A DNA stretch of 64,000 bases from positions 50,618-114,617 of the forward strand of contig SGPL01000029.1 in NCBI GenBank assembly GCA_004802705.1. Reading direction: 5' to 3'. The stretch is from Bondarzewia mesenterica. Lineage: Eukaryota; Basidiomycota; Agaricomycetes; Russulales; Bondarzewiaceae. The stretch's first letter is position 1. Every line of letters begins with the position of its first letter. The position numbers were made by a program, and so were the translations under genes. Of the stretch, positions 46,334 through 60,342 are shown in pieces. The notes under the pieces were generated by a model, which was not told where the DNA came from, made no database searches, and worked only from the letters and a program-made list of their open reading frames with translations.

Positions 46334-48552
46334 TCACGATGACTGCTCTGAAGTTAACAGCGACAGCCGTCGACGCGCGTTCAATTTGAGAAACGCCCAT
46401 CGACTCCCGTACCAGCTGCCAACGACGAGTAGGAATGCGCCAACAATAGCCGCTCCGATATATCCAGAGTTGTCGTTTGCCTAACAAAATCAATGCCCTC
46501 GCAAGATCGGACGTATGAGACACGACGCTGACGCACCTTAGCCCAAAATCTCCACCACCGACCCGCAAGCCCGCCTCCGTCCTCGGCATTTGCAGCCGCC
46601 TGGCACTGAGCGCAGTTATCGCCGATCAAACCCATGATAGTAATCAAAGATATACTGCAAAGCAATCCACCGTGAGTTTGTAAGGGTGCGCGGGCAGTAG
46701 ATAGGAACTCACCAGAAAGCCACCAAGATACTCATGAATGTCAGTATGATACTCAGCCCCGATATCATATTCCGCTTCACCCTCATGTCTCTCTTCACGA
46801 TCTCCTCCACTTCCCTCACATTCACATCAATATTTTTCCCCACCAAGCTCGCCTGGGATGCGCCATCTTCGGGAGAACTTGTCATTTCTGTTGGTTTAAT
46901 GACCTGACCGTGAGTAGGTGGGAAGACCCTTTGTTCGATATCCACCGCGCTCGGGGCTCGGGCAGCAGTGACAGCAACGGCGTCAATGTCTGCCGCTGCA
47001 GCTTGCGCAGCAATTGTTTCATTCTGCGGTTCCTCAGGTATGGTTTCGAAGAGAGCGAATGAACGCTCAGGAAAACCAGAGTAGGAATAGAGCATCAAAA
47101 TTGAGTCAGTAGAATCCAGCAGGGTCATCCCGGCTGTAAAAAGGAGCTTTGCGTCGTTATCTATAAGTGATTCGTGTAATAGCAGAAGGGGGAAGACACA
47201 TACAGGTAGGATTACGATATCTGCGGATGGAATGCCCTTCCCATCGGCTCCTTTTTTTCGCAACGGCGGACACAGCCAGAAGGGCGATCGAGGATGCGGT
47301 GTCAAAACCTGTTCGAACCCTGATTAAATTATTCCTACGAGAAGAGGATGCGAACGAGCAGAACACTTGCTTACCGAAGCCAAACAGCACTCCCACAGGA
47401 TACATCTGGACGCGGTCAAATTGAAAACAAGGTAACCTAGCCGATATGAAAAAGTCACAAACCTTCCACGGTCGATCCACAAACTTCACAATAGGACCTA
47501 GTATCCTCATCATGATTGTTCGATTGTATTTGTCTTCGTCCTCCACAATATCATCCATATTGTTGGGCGCCTCCCCCCGTGCAAGCTGTTCAGCTCTACG
47601 TTTCTTGTTCTATCAATCGCTAATGTTGATGCATTCACTAAATAGGGCGAACGGTGACTTCTTACCTGACGTCGCTTCTTAAGGGCCCTGTATAGTATAA
47701 TGGAGTTGGCCAAGCCTACGATGAATAAGAAAGTTGCACTGACAGACGAGCCTGTTGTATATCAATGTCAGGCAGCTTGGATGAAGACCGTCATAGCATG
47801 TGTCTTGCTTACCGACGATGCCCCCAACCATGCCGACGCCTCCAATTTTATCGGCAATGTCAGTACTTATGGCTATCGCGACATTCTGAAAAATATGGGC
47901 AAAATAATTCAAATTATCGTGCGAGCTGTGGAGACACGCACCACCACAATGACGATTGTACTATGTCCGAGGGAGAAGAACAGTCCACATGTGACTGGAA
48001 GCTGTCCGAGACTGATGAGACCACGGGTCGCATTATCAATAGCACTGATTGAAAATTGGTTGGAAAGACCGATGAAATTGAGTATCAGGGGAAACGGGGG
48101 TATCAACTGTTTGGTATGATGAATGGCGTGAGATATGATGGAGGCCTGTATAAAGTATTGAGGACCCACGATTCAAACACTTCGATCTACCTTATGTGAT
48201 CAGCATCCAACGCTATGCGAACGCCGTGAGACCTCAACAATTCGAAATGAACGAGAAACGAAGAATGATTCAACTCACCATGTCTCAGTCCAATCGTCTA
48301 CCCCGCATTATGATCGCATCTCAGATCGCCATTCCCTTCAAGAAACAAAAAGTGACTCACCCATGCCAGAAGAGCCAAACTGAGAATCGGCTGCCTCGAT
48401 GCATCCCTACCAAACAGAATACCGGTGACGATCCAACAGGCAGCATTGGCGAGTAGCTCGGATGCTAATAGAAGCGTCGAGCGTCCGAGAAGCGTCAATC
48501 GACTCCGCCGCCGGGTCAAAGTGGGATATGGATAGTGGAATAGTCCCCGCAT
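46334..48552 (-). CDS. NicO-family nickel/cobalt transporter, with apparent frameshift
   Basis: NicO/NiCoT proteins import Ni2+ or Co2+, often to supply urease. The start is at 48552 (MRGLFHYPYPTLTRRRSRLT); exon 1 has LLASELLANAACWIVTGILF and ILSLALLAW. Two micro-exons, 48279-48297 (19 nt) and 48191-48212 (22 nt), encode TIGLRHALDADHI, the metal-binding HX4DH signature. SAIDNATRGLISLGQLPVTC, GLFFSLGHSTIVIVV, DIADKIGGVGMVGGIVG, VLFGFGFDTASSIALLAVSA and FTAGMTLLDSTDSILMLYSY follow. The frame between AVSAVAKK and GADGKGIPSADIVILP needs one base less in the T7 run at 47252-47258. The end is GYIGAAIVGAFLLVVGSWYG ... LLTSEQSS. About eleven exons. Confidence 0.84.
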
Positions 48553-50730
48553 GGTCTATGGTTGCAAAACTTAGGTTGTCGGTCTTTGTCGGTGGGCGTG
48601 AAAGCGCTAGAAGGCCCATGTGCAGATGAAATCCGACGGTGTTCAAGTTCCACTTAGTGATCGCCTTTTATAGTAATCAAGGTGTACCATATCGGGAAGT
48701 CGCAACTCGCAAGTCCAAGTCCATGACTGAACTGACGGCGACTTTGAAGCTCAAATTTCAAAGCCTAGCCTGAGCCACTGGGATGATGATTCCCAGGGGC
48801 GCCACTCATTCAGTTTTTCGCTCATACAGTACAGACCCGCACCATAGCACCCTGACAGATCCGCAGATGTCCATCGACATATCCATCCCGGAAGGGACGC
48901 TTGCAATCAATTATGTTATTGGGCCGACATCCACAACTCTCAACTTGGTGTTGCCTTCAGTAAGTACACGGGAACAAAACTTCAGACACACACCATGTAA
49001 ACGGCCATCAATGATCCGAAGGGGCCAGTTGTTGAGCAACAGGCTTGCGTCCATGCAGGTGTGACGTCGGGGTGAGGGGGGGGGGTCCCAGCCTCTGAAC
49101 TCGCCCCATACAAGCATTCAACGTTCAGCGCTTCAGCACCAGCACCAGACTACCAGTACGATGGCAGCAGGCGGATGACAATGACTGTGTCCTCAGACTA
49201 CAATCTATGCTTATTGTTTCCTTGACAAGACCGTGTTGAATTTTGACTTGCGATAAGGCAGCCGATGCCGGAAGGAGGCACAGACGCTGGCGGCAGAGGT
49301 GCCCGGGAAAATGTACTTGGAGCGGATCTACCATGTACCGCGATGTCACAGAAATAATAAGTTTTGAAAGCTCCAAGAAGAGTTGAAGCTACGTACAGAA
49401 TACATATACAGTTCACTGAGTGACGGCATTGTGCGGTAGATGGGTTCGGAGAACGCTGGAAACCTGTCACGATGGATCAGGTTTTGAGTTTGGAAAGTAA
49501 AGATGCTTACCTGTCTTTACCTGTCCAGTCAAAGAGGATGCGGCTGACAACAAAGTCCGTACCACCGCATGATCCCAAAGTCAATCTGCAAACTAGCAGC
49601 GATCTCGGTAGCACAGTTGTGCCAGTGCCTCACCAGTACTTGGTCAGTATCTAAGAAGGTTGATAAGGGAGAGATCATAGGCACTACGCAGTCGCAGGAC
49701 GTGAACAAACGTCTGCCACTAGTTACTAGATGGGTTCAGTGCATGGACGATGCAGAAGAGGTATGGCCATGGTGCGGAGGGTTCCACGGATTCGATCGGA
49801 AGCAAAAGTAGAGCTCATGGAAGCAAAAATGGAGGGAAACGGCCAGTCCTGGATATGGGCGGTGCCGTGATGAATCGAATGGACATACTGATTGAGCGGG
49901 CATATCAAGAGGCACTCCTTGAATTCAGCTACAGACAGGGTCAGGAAGAAGAAGAGGATCTGAGCGGAAAGGGTTGGCAGATGGTAATGATGAATTGGAG
50001 ACGTGTTTGCAGCTGTTTATGCTCAGTTCCACCGCGTTCAGGTTTGGTTCGCGTCCAACTCGACTTGACGTCCGGCTCCTTTCCCTTCCTTCGCTACCTC
50101 CATCCCCCTCGCCCTTCCGTCCCTTCTTTCCCAGCTTGCCCTCCATATCGCCTTTGCCCTTTGCTTTCAACTTTCCCCCTCTCTTTGTTGTACCTTATCA
50201 ACCTGCGACCTCCCCCGACACCCGACGCGTCCTGGCATCGAACTCGAGAGGCCCTTGACTACCCCATCTCTGTAAAACTCTCGTGGATAAGTTACTCAGC
50301 GTATTCTGTCCTCGCGTTCTTATCCAGATACCACCGTTATCCATATACCTTGCGTTTTCGTCCTCTTTCGTTAACTTCACCGCGCCCTCTACTATCGTCG
50401 CCATTTTGACTTCAGAGGATCGTTCAAGTTTTGTCTTCTACGCGATCTCGGCTTCGGTCCATATAACCGCTCATAGTGTACTATTTACCTTCTGACTCCT
50501 TGGTGCGAGCGGGCTCATCTGACCTGAAGTATTTTGGAAAGGTATGTCTCACAGCTATCTACATTGAGTCCTCTGCGTTGCTTCTCCATAGCTGTCATGT
50601 ATTGACACAAGAGCTTACAGATTACTGTTGTAGACAGGGCGACCCATTCTATCCATTCTATCCCATTTCCAGCACTCTTGAACAGCTCGCTACTCACCAT
50701 TGCTCCATTTCTTCATGCTATATGGTCACA
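48553..50730. other. Long region without a supported gene; CT-rich leader of the RasGEF gene
   Basis: 2,178 bases. Several short frames occur on both strands, but none shows a domain I recognise. One at 48868 starts MSIDISIPEGTLAINYVIGP and ends near a GTAAGT donor, so a small gene cannot be excluded. A G10 run lies at 49076-49085. From about 50070 to 50230 the plus strand is strongly pyrimidine-rich, which in basidiomycetes often marks a transcription start area. This suggests a long 5' leader for the RasGEF gene with upstream ATGs. Confidence 0.4.
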
Positions 50731-53700
50731 ATGGCTCCATCCGCCGAACTCCGAATCGATACGTCTGTCATTCGCGTCTCCGGCCCATTGTCTACCAAAT
50801 CCCTTCGTGGAGGGAGTCTCATGCCAGAATCTACCGAAATCTCAGCGGCCAACCGGCTTCGTAATCCTTCACCCATCTCCACATCTTCAAGCCTATCCCT
50901 TACCTCGCCGGCTCCTTCTTCCACTAATGCGTCTTCTTCCTCTATACATCTTCCCCTCGCTCCGGCATACTACTCTACCACGAGTGTGTCTACTGCTCCT
51001 TCTACCGCAGCAATACCTGTCGCAGAGAAAATCCAGACAGAGTGCGTACTCGCGATGCACGATTTTGTCCCCCAGCAAAAGAATGCGACCTGTCTAGCCT
51101 TTCGGGCAGGGCAGATTATTCATGTTCTCAATCGCGACGCGAGTGGGTGGTGGGATGGAGAATTAGACGGTAAGCGAGGGTGGTTTCCTAGCAACTATGT
51201 CAACGGAGACCTTGGTATCTTAGCAGACGATGTTATGTCCCCAATACCTGTGAGCGCAATAGTTAATCTGTCTTTGCATGTATCATTTGACATCCTCTGT
51301 ATAGCATGCACGATCGGGTCATTCTCACTCGAAGTCAACAGTTTCAATGGCCTCATTTGCCAGCTCGACATCATCACGACAGAGCGCGTTCTCTCGAAAC
51401 GATTATTGTCCCCCGTTGATGGTGCCTTTACTGCACGCACTTTCTCTGCTGCAGAATGCAGTCCGCGCGAATCGAGTAACACACTTTCAGCCTTCGGTCG
51501 CTTGCGTCATCTCCTGCGTTCGTTCTGTGTTGGCTGCAGCGGACTGTCTGTCCCGCGATGCTCCGTTGCTCAAGCGCTATTCGTCTCTTGCTCAGGAACG
51601 ACGCCGGGTGTTGTCTGATCTGGCTGCCATCGTAACGCAAGCTAAGAAGGCATCCGCAGAAGGCGTAGACGAAGATCAGCGGGACCTGGAGGTCGAAAAG
51701 ATGGTTAGGCTGGGCGGTCAAGTCTTCTCGCGCGTACGGAGATTCTTGGCTGTTGCGGTACAGTGCGGTGTAGATCTTCCGGAGCGGCAGCCGGTCATAG
51801 AGAGCCATTCGACTTCGTCGGACTCAGGCTTCTCATCGCAATCTTCAAGTTCCTCTGTGCAGGAGCCGACAACCCCAGCCTCCAGGTTTGACGAGGACGA
51901 TACCTTCCACGCTCCGCAGTGGAAAGCAACTGGTCGGCCTCGAATGCGAGTGAAGGGTCGGCCAGGGACACCAGGAACTGCGATGAAGGCAAGGAGCATG
52001 GGTGATCTTCGACTTCAGCGGAAGCGCGCTTCGACGCGGATGCGAAAACCCTGCCTTCCTTAGTTCCTGAAAAACTGGAGCAGCTGAACGACCGCGGCTT
52101 GACGAACGGGAGGTTGGTTATGCACAAGCATGATCTCTCTGTCGGTAGCAGCACATCTTCGTCCTCCTTTTCGTCCGCGGACTCGACTGGAACGCCCATC
52201 ACTCCACCTTTCCCATCAGGCCCCTCGACTTATGAGGAACTCATGGAAGCTCTGCGTCATACCCACGACCAATACCTATCGACTATCGCTGCATTCATCG
52301 GGCATGCGCATTCGCATTCGCGGACATCGCATGCATCAAGTACAGGTCACATGTACGAGTTGGTCCGGGAGATCGTCGAGATGGTCTGTAAATTACTCAC
52401 GATTGTGGAGGCCGTTTTGCGGCACCCAACCGTTCCACCGCATAAGGCGGCGCACCTTAAAGCTGCCAAAGAGGGCCTCTATAGTGTCACAAGCGCATTG
52501 GCCGAATCTGTACGCATGCTGACAACCACACTACCTGCGACGATGACCGAGGACCAAGAGAAGGCGACCTTGATCCGCTCCGCCACCGATGCTCTCAAGG
52601 CTGGCGCTGATTGTGTTGCCGCGGTGAAGATGTGTCTTACACGCTCTACCAGCGACAAGCTTTTCATCGTCGAACTCCCGAGGGTTTCGGAAGACTATGC
52701 GGTCCCGTTAACTCCCCGGAAGCTTTTGCATCGAATGTCCCCTCGGCTATCGAAGTCGATGAGCATGACTTCGTTGACGCAATCTTCCGCTGACCTTGTA
52801 AAAGAGGAAGAAATCATTAATCAGCCGCAATCGTTGCCGGAGGCGCAGGAGTATCAGATCGACCGACCCATTATCGAGATTTCTGAAGAGCTTGACACTG
52901 CGACTTCGAAATCTCTCGTGGATCAAGTTGACGGAGTGGTGCCGATGTCCGAGAAGCCTTCTCATGAGCGCAAAGTGTTATCTGCCTTGACTGTTTCCAG
53001 AGATGTAGAGGTGGCGCCAGACCTGCCGTCGCCCATGTCATCCATCACGCGGACTGACGACGATGGAATGACATGGGAAGGAAGTCAACGGCAACATGAA
53101 CGAGCGAAGTCATTGGAAGAGAAGATTCTGAATGGCGACCTGCCCTCCATTCCGATGTCTGAGCTCATGCAGGCGGACTCAGAACCATGGATGCTTCCTC
53201 ACGACTACTCACTGGAAGACGTTGCCTATAATGGCGAAGGTCATCTTGTCGGCGCGACTATAGAGGCTCTAATCGAAAAGATGACTCCTCACGCATCGAT
53301 TGTGGACCCCGCATTCTCCGCGGTCTTCTTCCTCACGTTCCGCCTTTTCTCCTCTCCGCTCGAACTTGTCCAGACTATCATCGATCGGTACAATCTCCTT
53401 CCACCCCCCGGCCTCTCTGAGGAAAACACTTACAAATGGCAACAGCGCAAGGGTATCCCTGTACGGCTACGGGTCTCCAACTTCATTAAGGTCTGGCTGG
53501 AGATGTACTGGAGGCCTTCGTCCGACCACGGCGTGCTCGATCTGCTTTTGAATTTCAATCGCGATGCCTTGAGTCTCATGTTTCCTGGACCGTCTCAGCG
53601 AATTCACGAGTTAATTGTGATGCGGATGCAGCAAGCCGACGTCATTCAGATCAGCCCTAGAACGGACCGTATTCGCGATGCGGGCATGCCTCTTAATCCG

Positions 53701-54904
53701 CCTACGATCAACTCGCCTTCCGAGATTCCTCGTCCTGTTATGACGAAGAGTCTATTGGCGAATCTGCGCAACAAGAACTTTTCGTCGATATATATTACTG
53801 ACTTTGACTCTTTGGAGCTGGCACGGCAGATGACGATCATGGAGTGCACCTTATTCTGCGCCATCCAGCCAGAGGAGGTCCTGGAGAGCGGTCAGGAAGG
53901 GGCGAAGGCTCCTTTGAATGTCAAGGCAGTGACAAGTCTGAGTACTGTCATTACTGGCTGGGTAGCAGAAAGCATCCTCAGCGAAAGCGACCCCAAGAAG
54001 CGTACTGCCTTGGTCAAATTTTTCATCAAGGTTGCGGATGTGAGTGATTTCTATGGCCTCCGTCCCATGTTTCATTCCTTGATATCTTCCTTGCAGCGCT
54101 GCACCACACTTTCCAATTTTAGCACTTCTCGATCAATATTGGCTGCCCTGGATTCTTCGACGATCTCCCGCTTGCATCAGACGTGGGCCGTGCGTACTGC
54201 ATACTTGTATTATTGTCGACCTTCTCTAACGGTAAATAAAACAGGGCGTACCTCAGAAGCAGAAGTTACAGCTAGAGAGTATCCGCAAGCTCGCAGATCA
54301 TGCCAGGAACTATCGCGATTATCGCAGTCGTTTGCGGAATACAGCTCCTCCCGCTGTCCCATTCCTGGGTACGTCCTTCGTGATGTTACTTTGTACCTGG
54401 GCTTCTGGACTGACCCTTGATGCAGGCTTGTACCTGACGGATGTGACATTCTGCCGCGAGGGCAACCCATCACATCGCGCATCCCCTATGGCTGCGGACA
54501 AGAAATTGCTCAACTTCAACAAGTACCACAAAATGGCGAGGATCGTCCAAGGTAGAATTTCCCAGCTGCCCCTGGAGAAGAAAACATGTGTTGACCGCTA
54601 ACATCATTTTCCCAGATATGCAGCGCTTCCAAGTACCTTATACCTTGAAGGAAATACCCGAAGTCCAGGCCTACCTCACTCTTGCCTTCGAGAACTCTCG
54701 CCACCACGGTGACCTCCAGGATCTCTATCGTCGCAGGTGAGCAATTCTGGGTGAGCAAGGCGTCTAGTGACTAGCTGACTTTCGTCACACAGTTTACTTG
54801 TCGAGCCAAAACAACCCGCTGATACCCCTCCTTCGGGCGATGTGCGGCAACTATTCACCTGGGCAGGCCGCTCGCTCACCGGCCAGCCCGCCTCAGCATC
54901 ATGA
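50731..54904 (+). CDS. CDC25: SH3-domain Ras guanine-nucleotide exchange factor (Cdc25 type)
   Basis: Cdc25 activates Ras upstream of adenylate cyclase. After a Ser/Pro-rich N terminus (start 50731; 50722 also possible) comes an SH3 domain: ECVLAMHDFVPQQKNATCLA, RAGQIIHVLNRDASGWWDGE, GKRGWFPSNYV. A helical middle follows (NAVRANRVTHFQPSVACVIS, EELMEALRHTHDQYLSTIAA). The REM domain has GHLVGATIEALIEKMTPHAS and AVFFLTFRLFSSPLELVQTI. The catalytic domain has DSLELARQMTIMECTLFCAI, TGWVAESILSESDPKKRTAL, RCTTLSNFSTSRSILAALDS, PAVPFLGLYLTDVTFCREGN and LLNFNKYHKMARIVQ. An apparent break near 52060 is resolved by a 62-nt intron, 52002-52063. Total length is near 1,250 residues. No lesion seen. Confidence 0.9.
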
Positions 54905-55303
54905 TCACCGTGGCATCCTCTCATTGACAACCTACCGTTCCATTTTGCTTACTATTTTTCTTATTCGGACCTCGCCTTGTTGTGATCTACTCTCGTGGAA
55001 TGTGCATTTCTTTTTTTCTCGGTTTCCTGGGACTTATTTCAGTGAGTTCGATCCTCCATTTCTTACCTGCATCTTCCCCCTTCCACCATCCACCATTATC
55101 TCTTGCATTTTTCTCGAATTCCACGCAATCTATCTATTTTGCTGTCTGTACTGAGCACATCTGGGATGCATGCGACCTCAGGATACATAATTTATGGAAT
55201 TTGGTTGAGGAATACAGAAATGTCACTGACTGGAATGACGAGGAACTTTATGTGTGTGGAGGTCTGAGTCACAGTGGGAAACCGTATGTATATCGCTCAT
55301 GTT
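54905..55303. other. Convergent region, 3' UTRs
   Basis: 399 T-rich bases between the RasGEF stop and the F-box/WD40 stop. No gene is seen. Confidence 0.4.
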
Positions 55304-56824
55304 TTAGTGAACTTCAGCGGATCTATGGCTGTACTTCGTTACATAGAAACCGACACCATTCCATCCTTTCTTATAAGGTAGGCCATCGTCACCGTGCATC
55401 CTCGGCAATGGCGGGTATGTTTCTGAGGTGACGCCAGGGCCAAAGTCGTAGACAAATGGGCGGCTCTGCGTTGCGCCAAACAAGCGCGAGCTCTCCAAAA
55501 TGATGGAGTAGACCGGCGAAGAATCGTTCCCCGGGTGCGTGAACGCTCCAGCCAGTCTTGGGGCTGCGTACATCCCAAAAGGCGACGACGCTGTGTCTGG
55601 CGGAGCCAGCGGCGATGTGACTGGACGAACCACCGCCACACGAGACGGTGTAGACGGGTTCGAAAGACCATGGGTCTGAGAGCGAGAGAACAGGGAAAAG
55701 AGGAGCAGGGCCGTTGGTGCGATTGCTGCAGCGGGGCGCGCGACTCGGTAAACGGAGATCGTGCACGTGCACAAAACCGTCATACCAACCCGAGACGATA
55801 ATGTTGTCGGAAGTACCACAAGGAAAGGTGGAGGGAGGGCCGGCGATGCCGTACACGGCGGAAGGTCTCTCAGATTCGAAGTCCTTGAGGGAGGACCAGA
55901 GGACGGACGAAGGTGCAAGGGAGAGTTCGGAGTTAGTGATGGTGTGCACGGCGAGAGGGGTTTCGGAGGATGTGCCGAATGCGGCGAAGGGGATAGACGA
56001 TTTGGTGGAAAGATACGTTGCCCACCCTCGCTCCCCCAAGTCAATCATACGCGGTGCGGGGGTAGAGGAGAGGCTGAGAAGGCCCGCAACACCATTCGAG
56101 GACAGTGAGAGGAGTAGATCGTTCGAAATAGAAATAGATTCGATGAGCTCGCCGTGGTGGTAATGGAAGGGCGTCCTCAAGGTGGAGTGAATTTCAACTT
56201 CCCTCTGACCGGGCTTTGACGGCGGTAGATAGATGCGTTCTAAAGCACCATGCTCGAACCCAACAAACAACGTACGGTCAAAGCCACCGTCCGGGAGGAA
56301 TGCAATCGCTGTTATATCCCGTCTAGAATCATTCTCCTTGAGCAACCAGTACGAACACTCGAACCTCATACCGGGGGCGACACCTTCAACGCCCGACCCC
56401 GAGAAGACATAAGAGTAAAGGATATGCCCTGCAGCGACTACAAGTCTTGAATTGTTTATAGCCAGCAACGGTTGTAATTTTCCCTGCCAAGATCGGGACA
56501 AAGGCCTGGCGGCGAATTTATGGTGCGACCAGGCATGGTCCGATAACGTGTGGTACTTGATCTGCGCTTCGGGGCACCAATGCAATAATGCTTTGGCGAG
56601 GCTGCAGGAGGGGCGAGGGCGAAGACGCACAATGTTTTTCCATCCGAAGTCGTGTACCTGGCGTTTAGGAGTACGGCGTTCAATGAGGCTCAAATGATAG
56701 AAGGTCGAGGACTGACCAGACTACGAAGGAGTTTGCAAGTAGCTGACAACGCGACTAGCTCCTTCACATCGAGATTATTTATTGTAATGATGAGGACATC
56801 AGTTGGCAGCGTTAGAAAGGGCAT
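55304..56824 (-). CDS. F-box/WD40-repeat protein, with apparent frameshift
   Basis: Exon 1 (start 56824) encodes an F-box: MPFLTLPTDVLIITINNLDV, KELVALSATCKLLRSL. A short intron then joins VHDFGWKNIVRLRPRPSCSL. The body has beta-propeller-like repeats (SRLVVAAGHILYSYVF, RDITAIAFLPDGGFDRTLFV, ELIESISISNDLLLSLSSNG, NIIVSGWYDGFVHVHDLRLP, AAGSARHSVVAFWDVRSP). This resembles FBXW4-type SCF receptors. After KTGWSVHAPG the frame must drop one base at the C4/G3 junction (55529-55535) to continue NDSSPVYSIILESSRLFGAT and SRPFVYDFGPGVTSETYPPL. Without it the protein ends about 50 residues later in unrelated sequence. The stop in the restored frame is at 55304. Confidence 0.76.
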
Positions 56825-57229
56825 GGTGTTAGGAAGGTGGAAGAAGGGCGCCTGAAGGGGCGTGGGTCTCGCTACTTATCGGAATGTTGGCTGCCTGTTA
56901 GTGGAGATCTTCGAGGGGGTCACGCGAAGAAGAAATGGATTCAAGACGTAGGGTTGACAAGACCGTCTCCTAGAAAGGGCGAGCGCGCACTGGAGCCAAA
57001 AATAAGGAAGATTGGAGAGCTATAGCAATGGTCGTCGTCGTCGTCAAAAGTAGCCGGCTTTCCTTATAATTCGTTAACCGACAGTCCCGTGCCCGGCGCC
57101 GCAGGCCCCGCCACTGCTCGGCAGTTCCAAACGCGTAAGTATACGCGCGCGAAAGCTCACCGGTACCATTCCACCAAGTATAACTTACCCATCTCTTTCC
57201 TTCCCCATCAACGCTGCGTGTCGTTCGTC
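56825..57229. promoter_or_regulatory. Divergent promoter, F-box/WD40 gene / GEM1
   Basis: 405 bases between divergent ATGs. Repeated gtcgtcgtcgtc occurs at about 57030-57041. Upstream ATGs on the plus strand (for example 57028) open only short frames. No gene is seen. Confidence 0.4.
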
Positions 57230-59975
<2,746 letters not shown>

Positions 59976-60342
59976 TCAGTCTCTTGGACAGCATTAATTC
60001 TCAATACTAGTATGGAGTGGTCGATATGCGTTTGGTACTTGAGTTTGTAATAAAGTCATAGGAGGCGTGGGCGGAACGCGCCGAGATCCGATTGCGATCA
60101 AAAGCGCACGATGAAAGCGTGTGGCTGAGCCACAAGGACTACGCCAGGACTAACTAACGACTCTCCAGTATACTATACTTTGCCCTTTCCTCTAGCATAC
60201 CTTTACACCTTTCTTGTGCCAGCTTTTCAGTCATCAAGCATTTTGAAGCAATCTTCCTGATTACTGCGCAACTTTGTTCCAAACCACTGCACAAGCCGCT
60301 GCCACTCTGTTGCTGACTTGAGTTTGGCTCGTTTTGCCTACA
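59976..60342. other. Intergenic region between GEM1 and the vWA gene
   Basis: 367 bases holding the GEM1 3' end and the vWA gene promoter; CT-rich from about 60180. No gene is seen. Confidence 0.4.

Noticed and set aside
49750..50409. 219-codon open frame upstream of the RasGEF gene
   Set aside because: Its second half is a translation of the CT-rich tract (Pro/Ser/Leu-rich), with no domain or exon partner. More likely leader sequence.
52002..52063. Apparent frameshift in the RasGEF gene near 52060
   Set aside because: A 62-nt intron with GTGATC donor and CCTTAG acceptor joins KARSM to PEKLEQLNDRG in frame, so no lesion is needed.
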